From: Variovorax sp. OAS795
GTDB lineage: Bacteria; Pseudomonadota; Gammaproteobacteria; Burkholderiales; Burkholderiaceae_C
Length of the DNA stretch: 64,000 nucleotides
Assembly: GCF_040546685.1 (NCBI RefSeq)
Contig: NZ_JBEPOH010000001.1
Span: 2,790,001 to 2,854,000, forward strand
Direction of reading: 5' to 3'
The notes under the pieces were generated by a model, which saw only the letters and a program-made list of their open reading frames with translations, ran no database searches and was not told where the DNA came from. The translations under genes were made by a program, and so were the position numbers. Positions 8,349-16,679 of the stretch are shown here, in pieces (the first letter of the stretch is position 1; the number at the start of each line of letters is the position of its first letter).

Positions 8349-9359
8349 ATGATGACTTTTTCCCTTGGTACCTTCTCTCACGAAGGGGGCGATCGATTTG
8401 CCGGCATGTGCATCGGCGATCGTGTCCTGCCCCTGCATGCGCTGCACACCGTCGCGCTGGATTGCGGAGCCGAGTGGCCTGCGAATTCATCTGTGCTCGA
8501 CCTGCTGCAGGAATGGGATCGCAACTTGATGGTGCTGCGCGCGCTGCGGGAGCGCATCCCTGCGCAGCACACCGGCGAGGTGCCCATGTCGAAGCTGCGG
8601 GTGCATCCTCCGGTCGATCTGCCGCGGCAGGTGCTTTGCACCGGAGCCAACTACCGCAAGCACGTGGTCGACCTGACGCTGGACATGGGCGTGGGACCGC
8701 AAGGGCTCGAGGGGCCGGCACTGCGCAAGTGGGCCGAAGACATGATGGATGAACGCAAGGCGCACGGCGAGCCCTACGTCTTTCCGAAACTGCCTTCAGC
8801 CATCACGGGAGCGTTCGACTCCGTCGTGCTTCCTGCCACCACCCTCAAGCCCGACTGGGAACTGGAGCTCGCGGTCATCATGGGGCGCCCCGCACGCAAC
8901 GTGAGCCGTGAGCGCGCGCTCGACTACGTCGCGGGCTACGCGATCGTGAACGACGTGTCTGCGCGCGACCTGATCGCACGCACGGACTACAAGATGTTGG
9001 GAACCGACTGGCTCAGGTCCAAGTCTGCGCCGACTTTCATGCCCTTCGGCCCCGTACTTGTGCCCGCCTGCTTCGTGCCCGATGCGCAGGATCTGCGCAT
9101 CACGCTGAAGCTGAACGGACAGACCATGCAGGACGAGTCCACGGCCGACATGCTGTTCGACGTGGCCCGGCAGATCGAATACATCACCGCGCATGTCCAA
9201 CTGTGGCCCGGCGATCTCGTCGCGACCGGTTCGCCTGCGGGGAACGGTACGCACTACAACCGATTCCTCCGGGAGGGAGACCTGATGGAGTCGTCCATCG
9301 AAGGGCTTGGGAGCCAGCGCAACAGATGTATCGGGCCCTCGACGCCGCAGACGGCCTGA
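8349..9359 (+). CDS. fumarylacetoacetate hydrolase family protein
   Basis: This 336-aa FAH-family protein differs from its upstream neighbour. It has the GANYRKHV motif (H105) seen in acylpyruvase and 2-keto-4-pentenoate-type members, then metal ligands E161-x-E163 (ELELAVIMG) and D192 (NDVSARDL). Near residue 310 it has GSPAGNG. It lies 7 bp after the first FAH gene and is probably co-transcribed. Two non-identical FAH enzymes in a row suggest successive steps, for example a decarboxylase and a hydrolase, or a heteromer. Sequence alone does not decide. Confidence 0.85.
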   Translation: MMTFSLGTFSHEGGDRFAGMCIGDRVLPLHALHTVALDCGAEWPANSSVLDLLQEWDRNLMVLRALRERIPAQHTGEVPMSKLRVHPPVDLPRQVLCTGANYRKHVVDLTLDMGVGPQGLEGPALRKWAEDMMDERKAHGEPYVFPKLPSAITGAFDSVVLPATTLKPDWELELAVIMGRPARNVSRERALDYVAGYAIVNDVSARDLIARTDYKMLGTDWLRSKSAPTFMPFGPVLVPACFVPDAQDLRITLKLNGQTMQDESTADMLFDVARQIEYITAHVQLWPGDLVATGSPAGNGTHYNRFLREGDLMESSIEGLGSQRNRCIGPSTPQTA

Positions 9360-9417
9360 TCGCGCAGTTCGCGCAACCAAACAACTCGAAATACCGCTAA
9401 TGAAAAGGGAACTGGGC

Positions 9418-9993
9418 GTGAATACTGAAGCAACGATCGAGCAACTGCGCGACAAGGTCTCCGCGCACGTACGGCCGGTCCGCCGCATCGTCACCGGCGA
9501 GAACGAGAAAGGCAAATCCGTCTTCGTTTCGGATGGGCCGGCCCCGAACCACACCACGGATCCGAACACCCCCGTTGCCCACGTGTTGTGGGCAACGGGC
9601 GAGGCGTCCGCACCAGGGCCCGATCCGGCACCCGCCGGACAAGCCTTCGGCTTTCACTCCAAGGGGGGCTCCCTCCTTCGCGTGGTCGACTTCCCGCCCG
9701 ACGAGGCCTACGAGCCGGCGAAACTGGCGCGGTTCCTGGACGAGCACGGGGTCCGGGACAAGGGCGACGCCCGTCACTTCTGGTTCCACAAGACGCAGTC
9801 GCTGGACTATGCCATCGTGTTGGAGGGCGAGATCCACGCCCTCATGGACGAGGGGGAAACGCTGATGCGTGCCGGTGACATCCTGATCCAGAGAGCGACC
9901 AACCACAGTTGGGCGAACCGATCAGGCAAGCTTTGCCGCATGGCATTCGTGCTGCTCGACCTGGATGCCGACGCGAAAGCTGGCTCGAAATGA
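9418..9993 (+). CDS. cupin-domain protein
   Basis: This protein of about 191 aa has a cupin domain with MRAGDILIQRATNHSWANRS near the C-terminus, preceded by DYAIVLEGEI. It is a paralogue of the cupin at 1028 by shared motif spacing. I prefer the GTG at 9418, since AAGGGA lies 7 nt upstream; an in-frame ATG at 9400 would add six residues. It is the third gene of the forward operon after two FAH enzymes. A metal-binding isomerase, dioxygenase-like or sensor role is possible. No reaction can be assigned. Confidence 0.8.
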   Translation: MNTEATIEQLRDKVSAHVRPVRRIVTGENEKGKSVFVSDGPAPNHTTDPNTPVAHVLWATGEASAPGPDPAPAGQAFGFHSKGGSLLRVVDFPPDEAYEPAKLARFLDEHGVRDKGDARHFWFHKTQSLDYAIVLEGEIHALMDEGETLMRAGDILIQRATNHSWANRSGKLCRMAFVLLDLDADAKAGSK

Positions 9994-10139
9994 AAAGCTG
10001 ACCTCGGTGCTCGGCGGTCGCTGCGCTGTTCCCGGCGCTCGCGTGCGTCGCCGCGGCCGCGCCCGGCTGCGACTCATGGCTTTTAGGACGGGGCCCGGGG
10101 CCAGATAATGATGCCTACCAAATAGCCATCGGGAATTCC

Positions 10140-10859
10140 TTGCCTACCAAACCAACTTCCCAAGGGACCGCAGCCAAGGCTCGCGGCCGCTCACCCGCAG
10201 TCAAGCTGGCCGCCGCCCCGGGTCCCGCCGCGACGCGAACACGTTCGCCCGGGCGGGCTCGCAGTGATTCTTCGCGCATGGCCATTCTGGAAGCCACGCT
10301 CAAGCTTCTGGAGGCAACCCCCGTGCAGCAGATCTCGATCGAATCGATCGCACGCGAGGCAGGGGTGGGCAAAGCGACCATCTACAGGTGGTGGAACTCG
10401 AAGGCTGCAGTGGTCATCGAGGCATTCCTGCACACTCACCTGAGTCACACCCCCATGCCGAAAGTCGAGAGCCCGCGCGAGGCCCTCACGCGCCACGTGC
10501 ATCTGCTGGTCGAGGAGTACAGCGGCTGGTCCGGGCGCATCGTTTCGCAGATCATGGCCGAGGGGCAGAGCGACCCGGATGTACTGCGTGAGTTCCGTGA
10601 ACGTTTCTGGTACGGGCGGCGAGCGGTTGTTCGCGAGGTACTTGAAGATGCGCGCCGCCTGGGTGAAATACGCGACGACCTGGACACGGAATTGCAGATG
10701 GACATCCTGTATGCGCCAATCTATTTCCGGCTCCTCATGAGGCACTTGCCACTGGACAAGAAATTCGCGGACCAGCACTGCGCCGCCATCATGCAGATGC
10801 TGACGCCCATCGGCAAGGTTGCTGCCGCAACGCAATCGAAGAAGCGCAAGCTCGCCTAA
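10140..10859 (+). CDS. TetR/AcrR-family transcriptional regulator
   Basis: This regulator of up to 239 aa has a TetR helix-turn-helix at about residues 60-90 (ISIESIAREAGVGKATIYRWW), followed by a mostly helical ligand domain. The start is uncertain: TTG at 10140 gives a basic, low-complexity N-terminal tail of 45 residues, and ATG at 10278 gives a domain starting almost at helix 1. GCCTACCAAA occurs both at the TTG and 30 bp upstream after an ATG that quickly hits a stop. It follows the catabolic operon, so it is the best local candidate to bind the paired operators at 7.2 kb and 25.9 kb. That link is inference. Confidence 0.82.
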   Translation: MPTKPTSQGTAAKARGRSPAVKLAAAPGPAATRTRSPGRARSDSSRMAILEATLKLLEATPVQQISIESIAREAGVGKATIYRWWNSKAAVVIEAFLHTHLSHTPMPKVESPREALTRHVHLLVEEYSGWSGRIVSQIMAEGQSDPDVLREFRERFWYGRRAVVREVLEDARRLGEIRDDLDTELQMDILYAPIYFRLLMRHLPLDKKFADQHCAAIMQMLTPIGKVAAATQSKKRKLA

Positions 10860-10877
10860 GGATTCGGGGCGTGCGCG

Positions 10878-11729
10878 TCAGCGTCCAAGCAGCGAGCTTT
10901 CCACCAGCCCCTCGTAGGTCGTATCGGCTCCCGGCAGGCCCGCGCGGCGGCGCTGCTCGATGAGCAGCTCGATGCCGGCCCGATCTGGAACCAGAGAGGC
11001 AGGTGTAGCACCCAGCATGGCGTCCACCGCAGGCGCGGGGAAACCTGCCAATGTCAGTGCTTGTCGTGCGGCCTCAGGTGCGATCCCCATGCTCTGACGA
11101 GCATTCTCGAGATTGCGAAGCCAGGCAGAAAGAGCAGGTCGCATCCGTTCCAAAGCCGCCGAGCTCACCACAAGGCCCTGTCCCGGAAATGCCGGGTAGC
11201 GTCCCTGCACCGTCGCGAGCCGCGCAAGACCTGCCGCAATGGCCATTGCGTCGAATGGGGGGCCCAGCAGCGTGGCGTGGCCACGCCCGGAGACGATGGC
11301 ATCGTGTCTTTCCTTGACGCCGCCCACCGGCTCCAGCACATACGCTTCAGGGCCGACGTCAGCATCGGCGAGCATTGCGCGCAGAGCCACGATGAATCCG
11401 TTGCGAGGCGCATCGACCAGGATCGTGGCACCCCGAAGATCTTCCAGTGACGTGCGATCCCGCTGCCCGACAACGGTCAAGGGCGTCGTGCGTTCAAGCT
11501 GCGCCACAACGCGGAAGTCCTGCGGCCCACCGCGCAGATTCCAGTCCATGACGTTGTCGATGGCCGTTACCACGGCATCCGTTTCACCGGAGGCCAGTGC
11601 TTCGAACTGTTCATCGGAAGACGTGTTGCGCCGGGAGAGGAGGGTCACTTCGGCAACCATCGCCAATCCCTCCGCGACGACGGCCACCGGCGGCGGAACG
11701 AACCAAAGAACTCGCAGTGTGGGTGTCAT
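10878..11729 (-). CDS. NMT1/SsuA-like substrate-binding protein without a signal peptide
   Basis: This 283-aa protein has the type-2 periplasmic-binding fold of ABC-transporter receptors. Recognisable pieces are the GETDAVVTAIDN segment, the DLRGATILVD motif near residue 100 and the GHATLLGPPF stretch. No signal peptide is visible, because the protein starts MTPTLRVLWFVPPP. It may therefore be cytoplasmic, or the fold may be used as a sensor or enzyme, as in some THI5-like or dihydroxyphthalate-decarboxylase-like proteins. It is 19 bp downstream of a Bug receptor in the same direction, so they form a two-gene reverse operon. Function unknown. Confidence 0.7.
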   Translation of the reverse strand: MTPTLRVLWFVPPPVAVVAEGLAMVAEVTLLSRRNTSSDEQFEALASGETDAVVTAIDNVMDWNLRGGPQDFRVVAQLERTTPLTVVGQRDRTSLEDLRGATILVDAPRNGFIVALRAMLADADVGPEAYVLEPVGGVKERHDAIVSGRGHATLLGPPFDAMAIAAGLARLATVQGRYPAFPGQGLVVSSAALERMRPALSAWLRNLENARQSMGIAPEAARQALTLAGFPAPAVDAMLGATPASLVPDRAGIELLIEQRRRAGLPGADTTYEGLVESSLLGR

Positions 11730-11748
11730 GGGTTTGTCCGGTTCGGTA

Positions 11749-12729
11749 TCAGGTCAACTCGAGCTTGATTCCGGAGCGCTTGACGACCGGAATCCACTTC
11801 GCGCGTTCGGAGCGAATGAAGGTGGAGAACTCGGCCGGCGCGCTCCCCACGGGTTCTCCACCGTAGTCGCGGTACCTGCTGATGACCTCCGGCTTGCGGG
11901 CCAAGGTAGCGCACGCGGTCGCGAGTTTTTCCAAGATGGGTTTCGGCGTGCCCGAGGGTGCAAGAAGGCCGAACCAGGTCGATGCGTCGTACTCCCCCAT
12001 GCCCAACTCCTCGAAAGTCGGTACGTTTGGAAGCAGCGGATGCCGCCCCTTGCCCGTGACGGCCAGCGCCTTCAGCCTGCCTGCCTGGATGTTGCTCATC
12101 GAGGCGGCAAGCGCGTCGAACATCACTTGCGTCTCGCCGCCCAGAAGCGCCGTGTACGGACTGGTCGTGTTGTATGGGACAAATTGGTAGCGGGTTCCCG
12201 TGATCGCTCCAAACCACTCGCCCAGCAAATGCTGGAACGTGCCGATACCGAGGGTTCCAGCAGAAATGGCACCTGGCTTGGCTTTGGCCAACGCCACGAG
12301 CTCGGACGCCGTGGAGGCAGGAAGGTTGGGATTGGCAACCATCACGCTGCGCAAGGTGGTGAGCTGGCTGATGGCTTCGAAATCGTCAGGCTTGTACGGA
12401 AGCTTCGTGTACAGCTCCGACATGTAGCAAAGCGAACTCGGGATGCCGACAAGCAGGGTGTAGCCATCCGGAGGTGACTTCGCGACCAGTGAAGTGCCTA
12501 TGGTCGTCGCGCCACCCGGTCGGTTGTCGACGAGCACAGACTGCCCGAGCAGGGATGTCAGCCCTGCGGCCCAGAAGCGCGAATCCGCGTCGAGTCCCGA
12601 CCCGGGTGGGTTCGCGACCACGATGCGCACGGGCTTGTTGGGATAGTCCTGCGCTGCCGAAGGGCCTGCAAAAGGGGTCATCAGCATCGCGGCGCCAGTG
12701 CCTAGCACCTGCCGTCTCGAGATCGTCAT
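11749..12729 (-). CDS. Bug/TctC-family receptor with Tat-like signal
   Basis: This 326-aa Bug receptor starts at 12729 with MTISRRQVLGTG. The twin-arginine SRRQVL and the following hydrophobic run ending in AAQ suggest Tat export. The family start YPNKPVRIVVANPPG and the TWFGLLAPSGTPKP segment near residue 250 support the assignment. A longer open frame to 12828 is rejected because it crosses the palindrome at 12791-12813. It diverges from the extradiol dioxygenase operon and heads a pair with an SsuA-like protein. Substrate unknown, probably an aromatic acid given the neighbours. Confidence 0.87.
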   Translation of the reverse strand: MTISRRQVLGTGAAMLMTPFAGPSAAQDYPNKPVRIVVANPPGSGLDADSRFWAAGLTSLLGQSVLVDNRPGGATTIGTSLVAKSPPDGYTLLVGIPSSLCYMSELYTKLPYKPDDFEAISQLTTLRSVMVANPNLPASTASELVALAKAKPGAISAGTLGIGTFQHLLGEWFGAITGTRYQFVPYNTTSPYTALLGGETQVMFDALAASMSNIQAGRLKALAVTGKGRHPLLPNVPTFEELGMGEYDASTWFGLLAPSGTPKPILEKLATACATLARKPEVISRYRDYGGEPVGSAPAEFSTFIRSERAKWIPVVKRSGIKLELT

Positions 12730-12790
12730 GGGTTTTTCTCCGGAGGTTGTGACGCACTGAGTGGATTGCGCCAGGTACTTGCGGCGATTA

Positions 12791-12813
12791 TTGCAATACG
12801 GAGCGTATTGCAA
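12791..12813. promoter_or_regulatory. perfect palindrome TTGCAATAC-N5-GTATTGCAA
   Basis: Nine-bp arms pair perfectly around a GGAGC spacer. The site lies in the divergent promoter, 62 bp upstream of the receptor start and about 194 bp upstream of the dioxygenase start. The N5 spacing and the ATAC/GTAT core match the operators at 7.2 and 25.9 kb, but the outer bases differ. It may bind a related regulator, or the LysR or TetR protein of this window. Confidence 0.6.
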
Positions 12814-13006
12814 ATATGGGGAAACCACCTAGGCGTGCTTGCCGGCATCGAATGCCCTCCGTAGCGGACGTGGTAGGGCTTCCCCAGACCAACACCGCGT
12901 CCAGTCGCAAGGGTTTGCCCTAGCTCAATAGCGAGACGATGCGTCTAGTATCTAAGTCGATGCGGTCAACTTCCGACCGAGTTTTCAAAATTCCAAAGGA
13001 GCAAGG

Positions 13007-13957
13007 ATGAACATCCTCGGACCTGACTCTCTGGTCTTTGGCGTCGATGACGTCGCAGCCTGCATTCAGTACTTCACCGACTATGGCCTGACGCCCGTCG
13101 ACGTCAGTGATGCCGGTGGCCGCTTCGAGGCTGTCGACGGCACCTCCATCGTCATCGCGCGCCGGGACGATGCGTCCTTGCCTGCACCCATGGAGACTGG
13201 AACGATGCTGCGCAAGACGATCTATGGCGTCGCGGATCGCCAGTCGCTGGACGCCATCGCCGATGAGCTGGGTCGCGACCGCGAAGTGAAACGCCTGGCC
13301 GATGGTTCCATCGAAGCCAGTGACGACATGGGCTTCGTGCTCGGGTTCCAGGTCTCGGTCCGGCGCAAGATCGACTTGCCTGGCGAAGCGGTGAATTCGC
13401 CGGGCAGCAAGCCGGCTCGCGGTCCGAACGTCCTGGGCGCAAGCCCGAACGCAGAGCACCGGCCTCTGACTCTCTCGCACGTCGTGTACTTCGTGCCCGA
13501 CCAGGCCAGGGCTTCCAGGTTCTACGTGGACCGGCTCGGCTTCCGATGCACCGATCGATTCATCGATGCCGGCAGTTTCCTTCAGCCGGCAGGAACGCTG
13601 GACCACCACACGCTTTTCCTGATCCAGACGCCGGCCTTCATGAAGGGCGTCGAGCATTTCACATTCCATCTCTCGGGTCCCACCGCGGTGCTTCAACGCG
13701 GCACCGCGTTCGTAGCCAAGGGCTACCAGAGCTATTGGGGGCCCGGCCGGCACAAGTTCGGCTCCAACTGGTTCTGGTACTTCAACAGTCCGGTGGGCTG
13801 CCACGTGGAGTACGACGCGGACATGGACCTGCACGACGACAGCTGGGTCGCGCGCGAAGCACCCATGCAGGTCGATGAATCGCAGATCTTCCTTTTTCAG
13901 CACCGCGACAAGTGGGCACCGGGCGGCCCACCGCCGCCTGGCGGCGAGGCGCATTGA
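13007..13957 (+). CDS. VOC-family extradiol-type dioxygenase
   Basis: This 316-aa protein has the two-module vicinal-oxygen-chelate architecture of type I extradiol dioxygenases. The C-terminal module carries the expected metal triad H158 (LSHVVYF), H217 (VEHFTFH) and E268 (CHVEYDADMD). The N-terminal module (1-120) lacks the triad, as in true extradiol enzymes. It would cleave a catechol-like ring using Fe(II) or Mn(II). It opens the forward operon with a Rieske ferredoxin 9 bp on, an MFS transporter and a flavin monooxygenase. That monooxygenase could supply the diol. Substrate unknown. Confidence 0.87.
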   Translation: MNILGPDSLVFGVDDVAACIQYFTDYGLTPVDVSDAGGRFEAVDGTSIVIARRDDASLPAPMETGTMLRKTIYGVADRQSLDAIADELGRDREVKRLADGSIEASDDMGFVLGFQVSVRRKIDLPGEAVNSPGSKPARGPNVLGASPNAEHRPLTLSHVVYFVPDQARASRFYVDRLGFRCTDRFIDAGSFLQPAGTLDHHTLFLIQTPAFMKGVEHFTFHLSGPTAVLQRGTAFVAKGYQSYWGPGRHKFGSNWFWYFNSPVGCHVEYDADMDLHDDSWVAREAPMQVDESQIFLFQHRDKWAPGGPPPPGGEAH

Positions 13958-13966
13958 AGGGCTGGC

Positions 13967-14314
13967 ATGCGCGCGTACCTGTGCCGGCTCGACGAACTCC
14001 CTGACCCGGCGGCTCGCGGCTTCGCTCCCGACGGCACCTCGCGAAAAGCGATGTTCGTGGTCCGGCACGGCGGCCGCGTGAGAGGCTGGCTCGACGCCTG
14101 CCCGCATGTCGATGGCGCACCGCTGGCCTGGCGCAAGGATGCCTACCTGGGCGCCGACAGGAATTCGATCGTTTGCTATGGGCATGGCGCGGTGTTCGAC
14201 ATCGACACCGGAATCTGCACCAGGGGGCCATGCCTGGGGCAGGCACTCACGCCTGTGGCGCTGGAATGCGATGAAGGGGCGTTGTGGATCGCATCGCCGC
14301 ACGCCGAGAGCTGA
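13967..14314 (+). CDS. Rieske-type 2Fe-2S ferredoxin
   Basis: This 115-aa single-domain protein has both Rieske boxes: C45-P-H47 in DACPHVDG and C70-YG-H73 in VCYGHGAVF. No transmembrane segment or oxygenase domain is attached. It lies 9 bp after the extradiol dioxygenase gene. Such small Rieske proteins usually feed electrons to a ring-hydroxylating oxygenase, or in extradiol systems reactivate oxidised Fe(III) dioxygenase. No oxygenase large subunit is in this operon, so reactivation of the neighbouring dioxygenase is attractive, but this is inference. Confidence 0.87.
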   Translation: MRAYLCRLDELPDPAARGFAPDGTSRKAMFVVRHGGRVRGWLDACPHVDGAPLAWRKDAYLGADRNSIVCYGHGAVFDIDTGICTRGPCLGQALTPVALECDEGALWIASPHAES

Positions 14315-14336
14315 CAACTTTCCCGAGGGCTTCCCA

Positions 14337-15515
14337 ATGAATTCGACAACCGGTTTGCGGGCGCGCGTTGCGCTCATGGCCGCGCACTGCGCGGGAATGA
14401 TCGACATCATCGCGCTGCCCGTGTGGGTCGGAACGCTCATCGCACGGTTCGGCTTCGACCCACAGCAGGCGGGCGCGCTGGCCACGCTGTTCCTGGCGGG
14501 CGGGGTCATGGCGAGCTTGAGCCTGGCACCGCGCTTCAATCGCCTGCGGGGCCGCCGCTGGCTCGTACCCGCGGGCTACGCACTGTCGGCCGCTGCGTTC
14601 CTGGCCTGCATGCGCACCAGCCAGTTCGAAACACTCGCGGTCCTGCATCTGCTGGCCGGCATCGCAACCGGTATCGGGTTGAGCATCACGCATGGCACCG
14701 TCGCGCTCACCGGCAATCCGCATCGGCTGTTCGGCTTCATGCAGGTTGCGGTGGGCGTCCTAGGCATTGCCTACATGGCGGCTGCCCCGCAGATCATTGG
14801 GAAGGTCGGAGGCGCAGGGCTCTTCGCGATCTTCGGCGCGATCATGATCGCGGCGAGCGTCATCACTGCCTTTGCATTCCCGACGGTGCGACCCGCCCAG
14901 GCGGGAGCCGCCGTGCCCGGCGTGCGGCCGGCGCGGCTGCCGAAGGCGGCGTGGTGCGCGATGGCGGGCATCAGCCTGATGAACGTCACGCAGGCCATGG
15001 TGTTCTCCTTCATGGAGCGGATGGGGGCAGACCGCGGATTCACACCGTCCGATCTGCATCTGGTCCTGATCGCCGTGGGCGTCGTCAATCTGCTGCCGGG
15101 CGCGGTCGCCGCGTTCCTGCAGCACAAGCTCGATGCCCGCAAAGTCGTGCTTGGCGGCGCCACGGCACAAGCCATCCTGGCAGTGGTTCTTGTGTCGAGC
15201 AACGCGTTTCCCGCCTATGCCGCGAGCGGCGCCTTCTTCGTCTCCGCGGTCATCTTCACGCACATCTTCACGTTCGGGGCACTGGCCAAGCTGGATCCGT
15301 CCGGACGCGCGGTATCGGCGACGCCCGCCATGCTGATGGTCGGCTCCGCCATCGGTCCGGTCCTGGGTGGCACCCTGGTGAAGTACTTCGGTTATGGGGC
15401 CATCGGCTGGGCGGCAGTCGCGATCGATGCCGTGGCCTTCTGCTTCTATCTGCAACTGCGAAACCACTCTGCGCAACCCGATGCGCAGGTGGCAAGGACT
15501 CAACCACAAACATGA
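14337..15515 (+). CDS. MFS transporter
   Basis: This 392-aa integral membrane protein shows the hydrophobic periodicity of a 12-segment major facilitator. Loop RFNRLRGRRWL, between segments 2 and 3, fits the family's basic cytoplasmic loop. The ATG at 14337 follows the Rieske gene by 22 bp, and a longer frame from 14106 overlaps it and is rejected. It is in an operon with the dioxygenase and flavin monooxygenase, so it probably imports the aromatic substrate or exports an intermediate. It could also be a proton-linked efflux pump. Confidence 0.85.
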   Translation: MNSTTGLRARVALMAAHCAGMIDIIALPVWVGTLIARFGFDPQQAGALATLFLAGGVMASLSLAPRFNRLRGRRWLVPAGYALSAAAFLACMRTSQFETLAVLHLLAGIATGIGLSITHGTVALTGNPHRLFGFMQVAVGVLGIAYMAAAPQIIGKVGGAGLFAIFGAIMIAASVITAFAFPTVRPAQAGAAVPGVRPARLPKAAWCAMAGISLMNVTQAMVFSFMERMGADRGFTPSDLHLVLIAVGVVNLLPGAVAAFLQHKLDARKVVLGGATAQAILAVVLVSSNAFPAYAASGAFFVSAVIFTHIFTFGALAKLDPSGRAVSATPAMLMVGSAIGPVLGGTLVKYFGYGAIGWAAVAIDAVAFCFYLQLRNHSAQPDAQVARTQPQT

Positions 15516-15534
15516 CAGAAAAGGAGACACGCTC

Positions 15535-16647
15535 ATGAACAAGACTCAGCGGGTGCTGGTGGTCGGAAGTGGCATCGGCGGCGCCACGGCGGCCTATGCG
15601 CTGGCCAAGGCAGGCCTGGAGACCCACTGCATCGACATCCAGCCGGCCAGATCCACGCTCGGCTCAGGCATCTGCCTGCTTCACAACACCATGCGCGCCC
15701 TTTCGGAGATCGGCCTGGCCGAGCCTTGTCTCGATAGCGGCCTTCGTTTCGAGGTGTTCAAGCAATACGATGCGGCCGGGCAATTGCTCATGTCCAACCC
15801 CACACCGCCCGGCATCGGCATCCGCCGTCCCGAACTTGCGCGAATCCTCGAGACTTCAGCTGGCGAAGCAGGAGCGAAGATGGAACGCGGCCTCACCGCC
15901 AGGAGCGTGACCGATCGCGGAGACCATGTGGAAGTGGAGTTTTCCGATGGGCGCGAGGCTGCCTACGATCTCGTGGTTGCAGCGGACGGCGCCTACTCGA
16001 AACTGCGCGAGCAATTCTTCGGTGCCGAGCATCGCGTGTGTTTTGCCGGCCAGAGCGCCTGGCGCTTCAATGCGCCGCGGCCGCCCGAGGTCGATGGCTT
16101 CTGTCTCTATCGCTCGCCCGATGGCAAGCGCGCCGTCGGCGCGCTGCCGACGTCGAAGGAGACGTGCTACCTGTTCTTCCTGGAGAACAGCGCCCAGCAC
16201 CTGCATTGGCCGGACGACCAGCTGGATGTTCTGGTCCGCGAGCGACTCGCCGGCTTCTCCGCCCCGGTGATCCAGGACGCGTTGGCGTTGATCACGAGCC
16301 CGCAGCAAGTCCTGGTTCGTCCTTTCGACGTCACGCTCGTGCCGGCCCCCTGGCATCGCGGCCGGGTGGTTCTGATCGGCGATTCGGCGCACTCGCCGAC
16401 TCCGCAGATGACTTCCGGCGGCGGCATGGCCATCGAGGACGCGGTGGTGCTTGCCAATTGCCTCCAGGCCGAAAGCAGCATTCCGGAGGCCCTGGCGGCC
16501 TATACGAACCGCCGGTTCGAGCGCGTCTCCACGGTGTGGAACGCCTCGCTGCAGCTGTGCAAGTACGAGCAGGAAGCGGTGCCGAATCCGCAAAGATCGG
16601 CCGCGCTCCTGCTGCAGACGTACCAGTATCTCGGCCAGCCCATGTGA
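15535..16647 (+). CDS. FAD-dependent aromatic monooxygenase
   Basis: This 370-aa flavoprotein is of the p-hydroxybenzoate/salicylate hydroxylase class. The FAD-binding GSGIGG lies at 11-16 after LVV, the middle DG segment reads VVAADGAYSKLR, and the second FAD motif reads VLIGDSAHSPTPQM, where GD contacts the ribityl chain. AAGGAG precedes the ATG. It lies 19 bp after the MFS gene. It would hydroxylate an aromatic ring with NAD(P)H and O2, giving a diol for the upstream extradiol dioxygenase. Substrate unknown. Confidence 0.87.
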   Translation: MNKTQRVLVVGSGIGGATAAYALAKAGLETHCIDIQPARSTLGSGICLLHNTMRALSEIGLAEPCLDSGLRFEVFKQYDAAGQLLMSNPTPPGIGIRRPELARILETSAGEAGAKMERGLTARSVTDRGDHVEVEFSDGREAAYDLVVAADGAYSKLREQFFGAEHRVCFAGQSAWRFNAPRPPEVDGFCLYRSPDGKRAVGALPTSKETCYLFFLENSAQHLHWPDDQLDVLVRERLAGFSAPVIQDALALITSPQQVLVRPFDVTLVPAPWHRGRVVLIGDSAHSPTPQMTSGGGMAIEDAVVLANCLQAESSIPEALAAYTNRRFERVSTVWNASLQLCKYEQEAVPNPQRSAALLLQTYQYLGQPM

Positions 16648-16679
16648 GTGTCCCCACGGCCGCGAAGAAGATCACGGGC

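Noticed and set aside
12920..14539. A 539-codon minus-strand frame opposite the dioxygenase and Rieske genes
   Set aside because: The plus-strand genes have catalytic residues in the correct order; the antisense frame has none.
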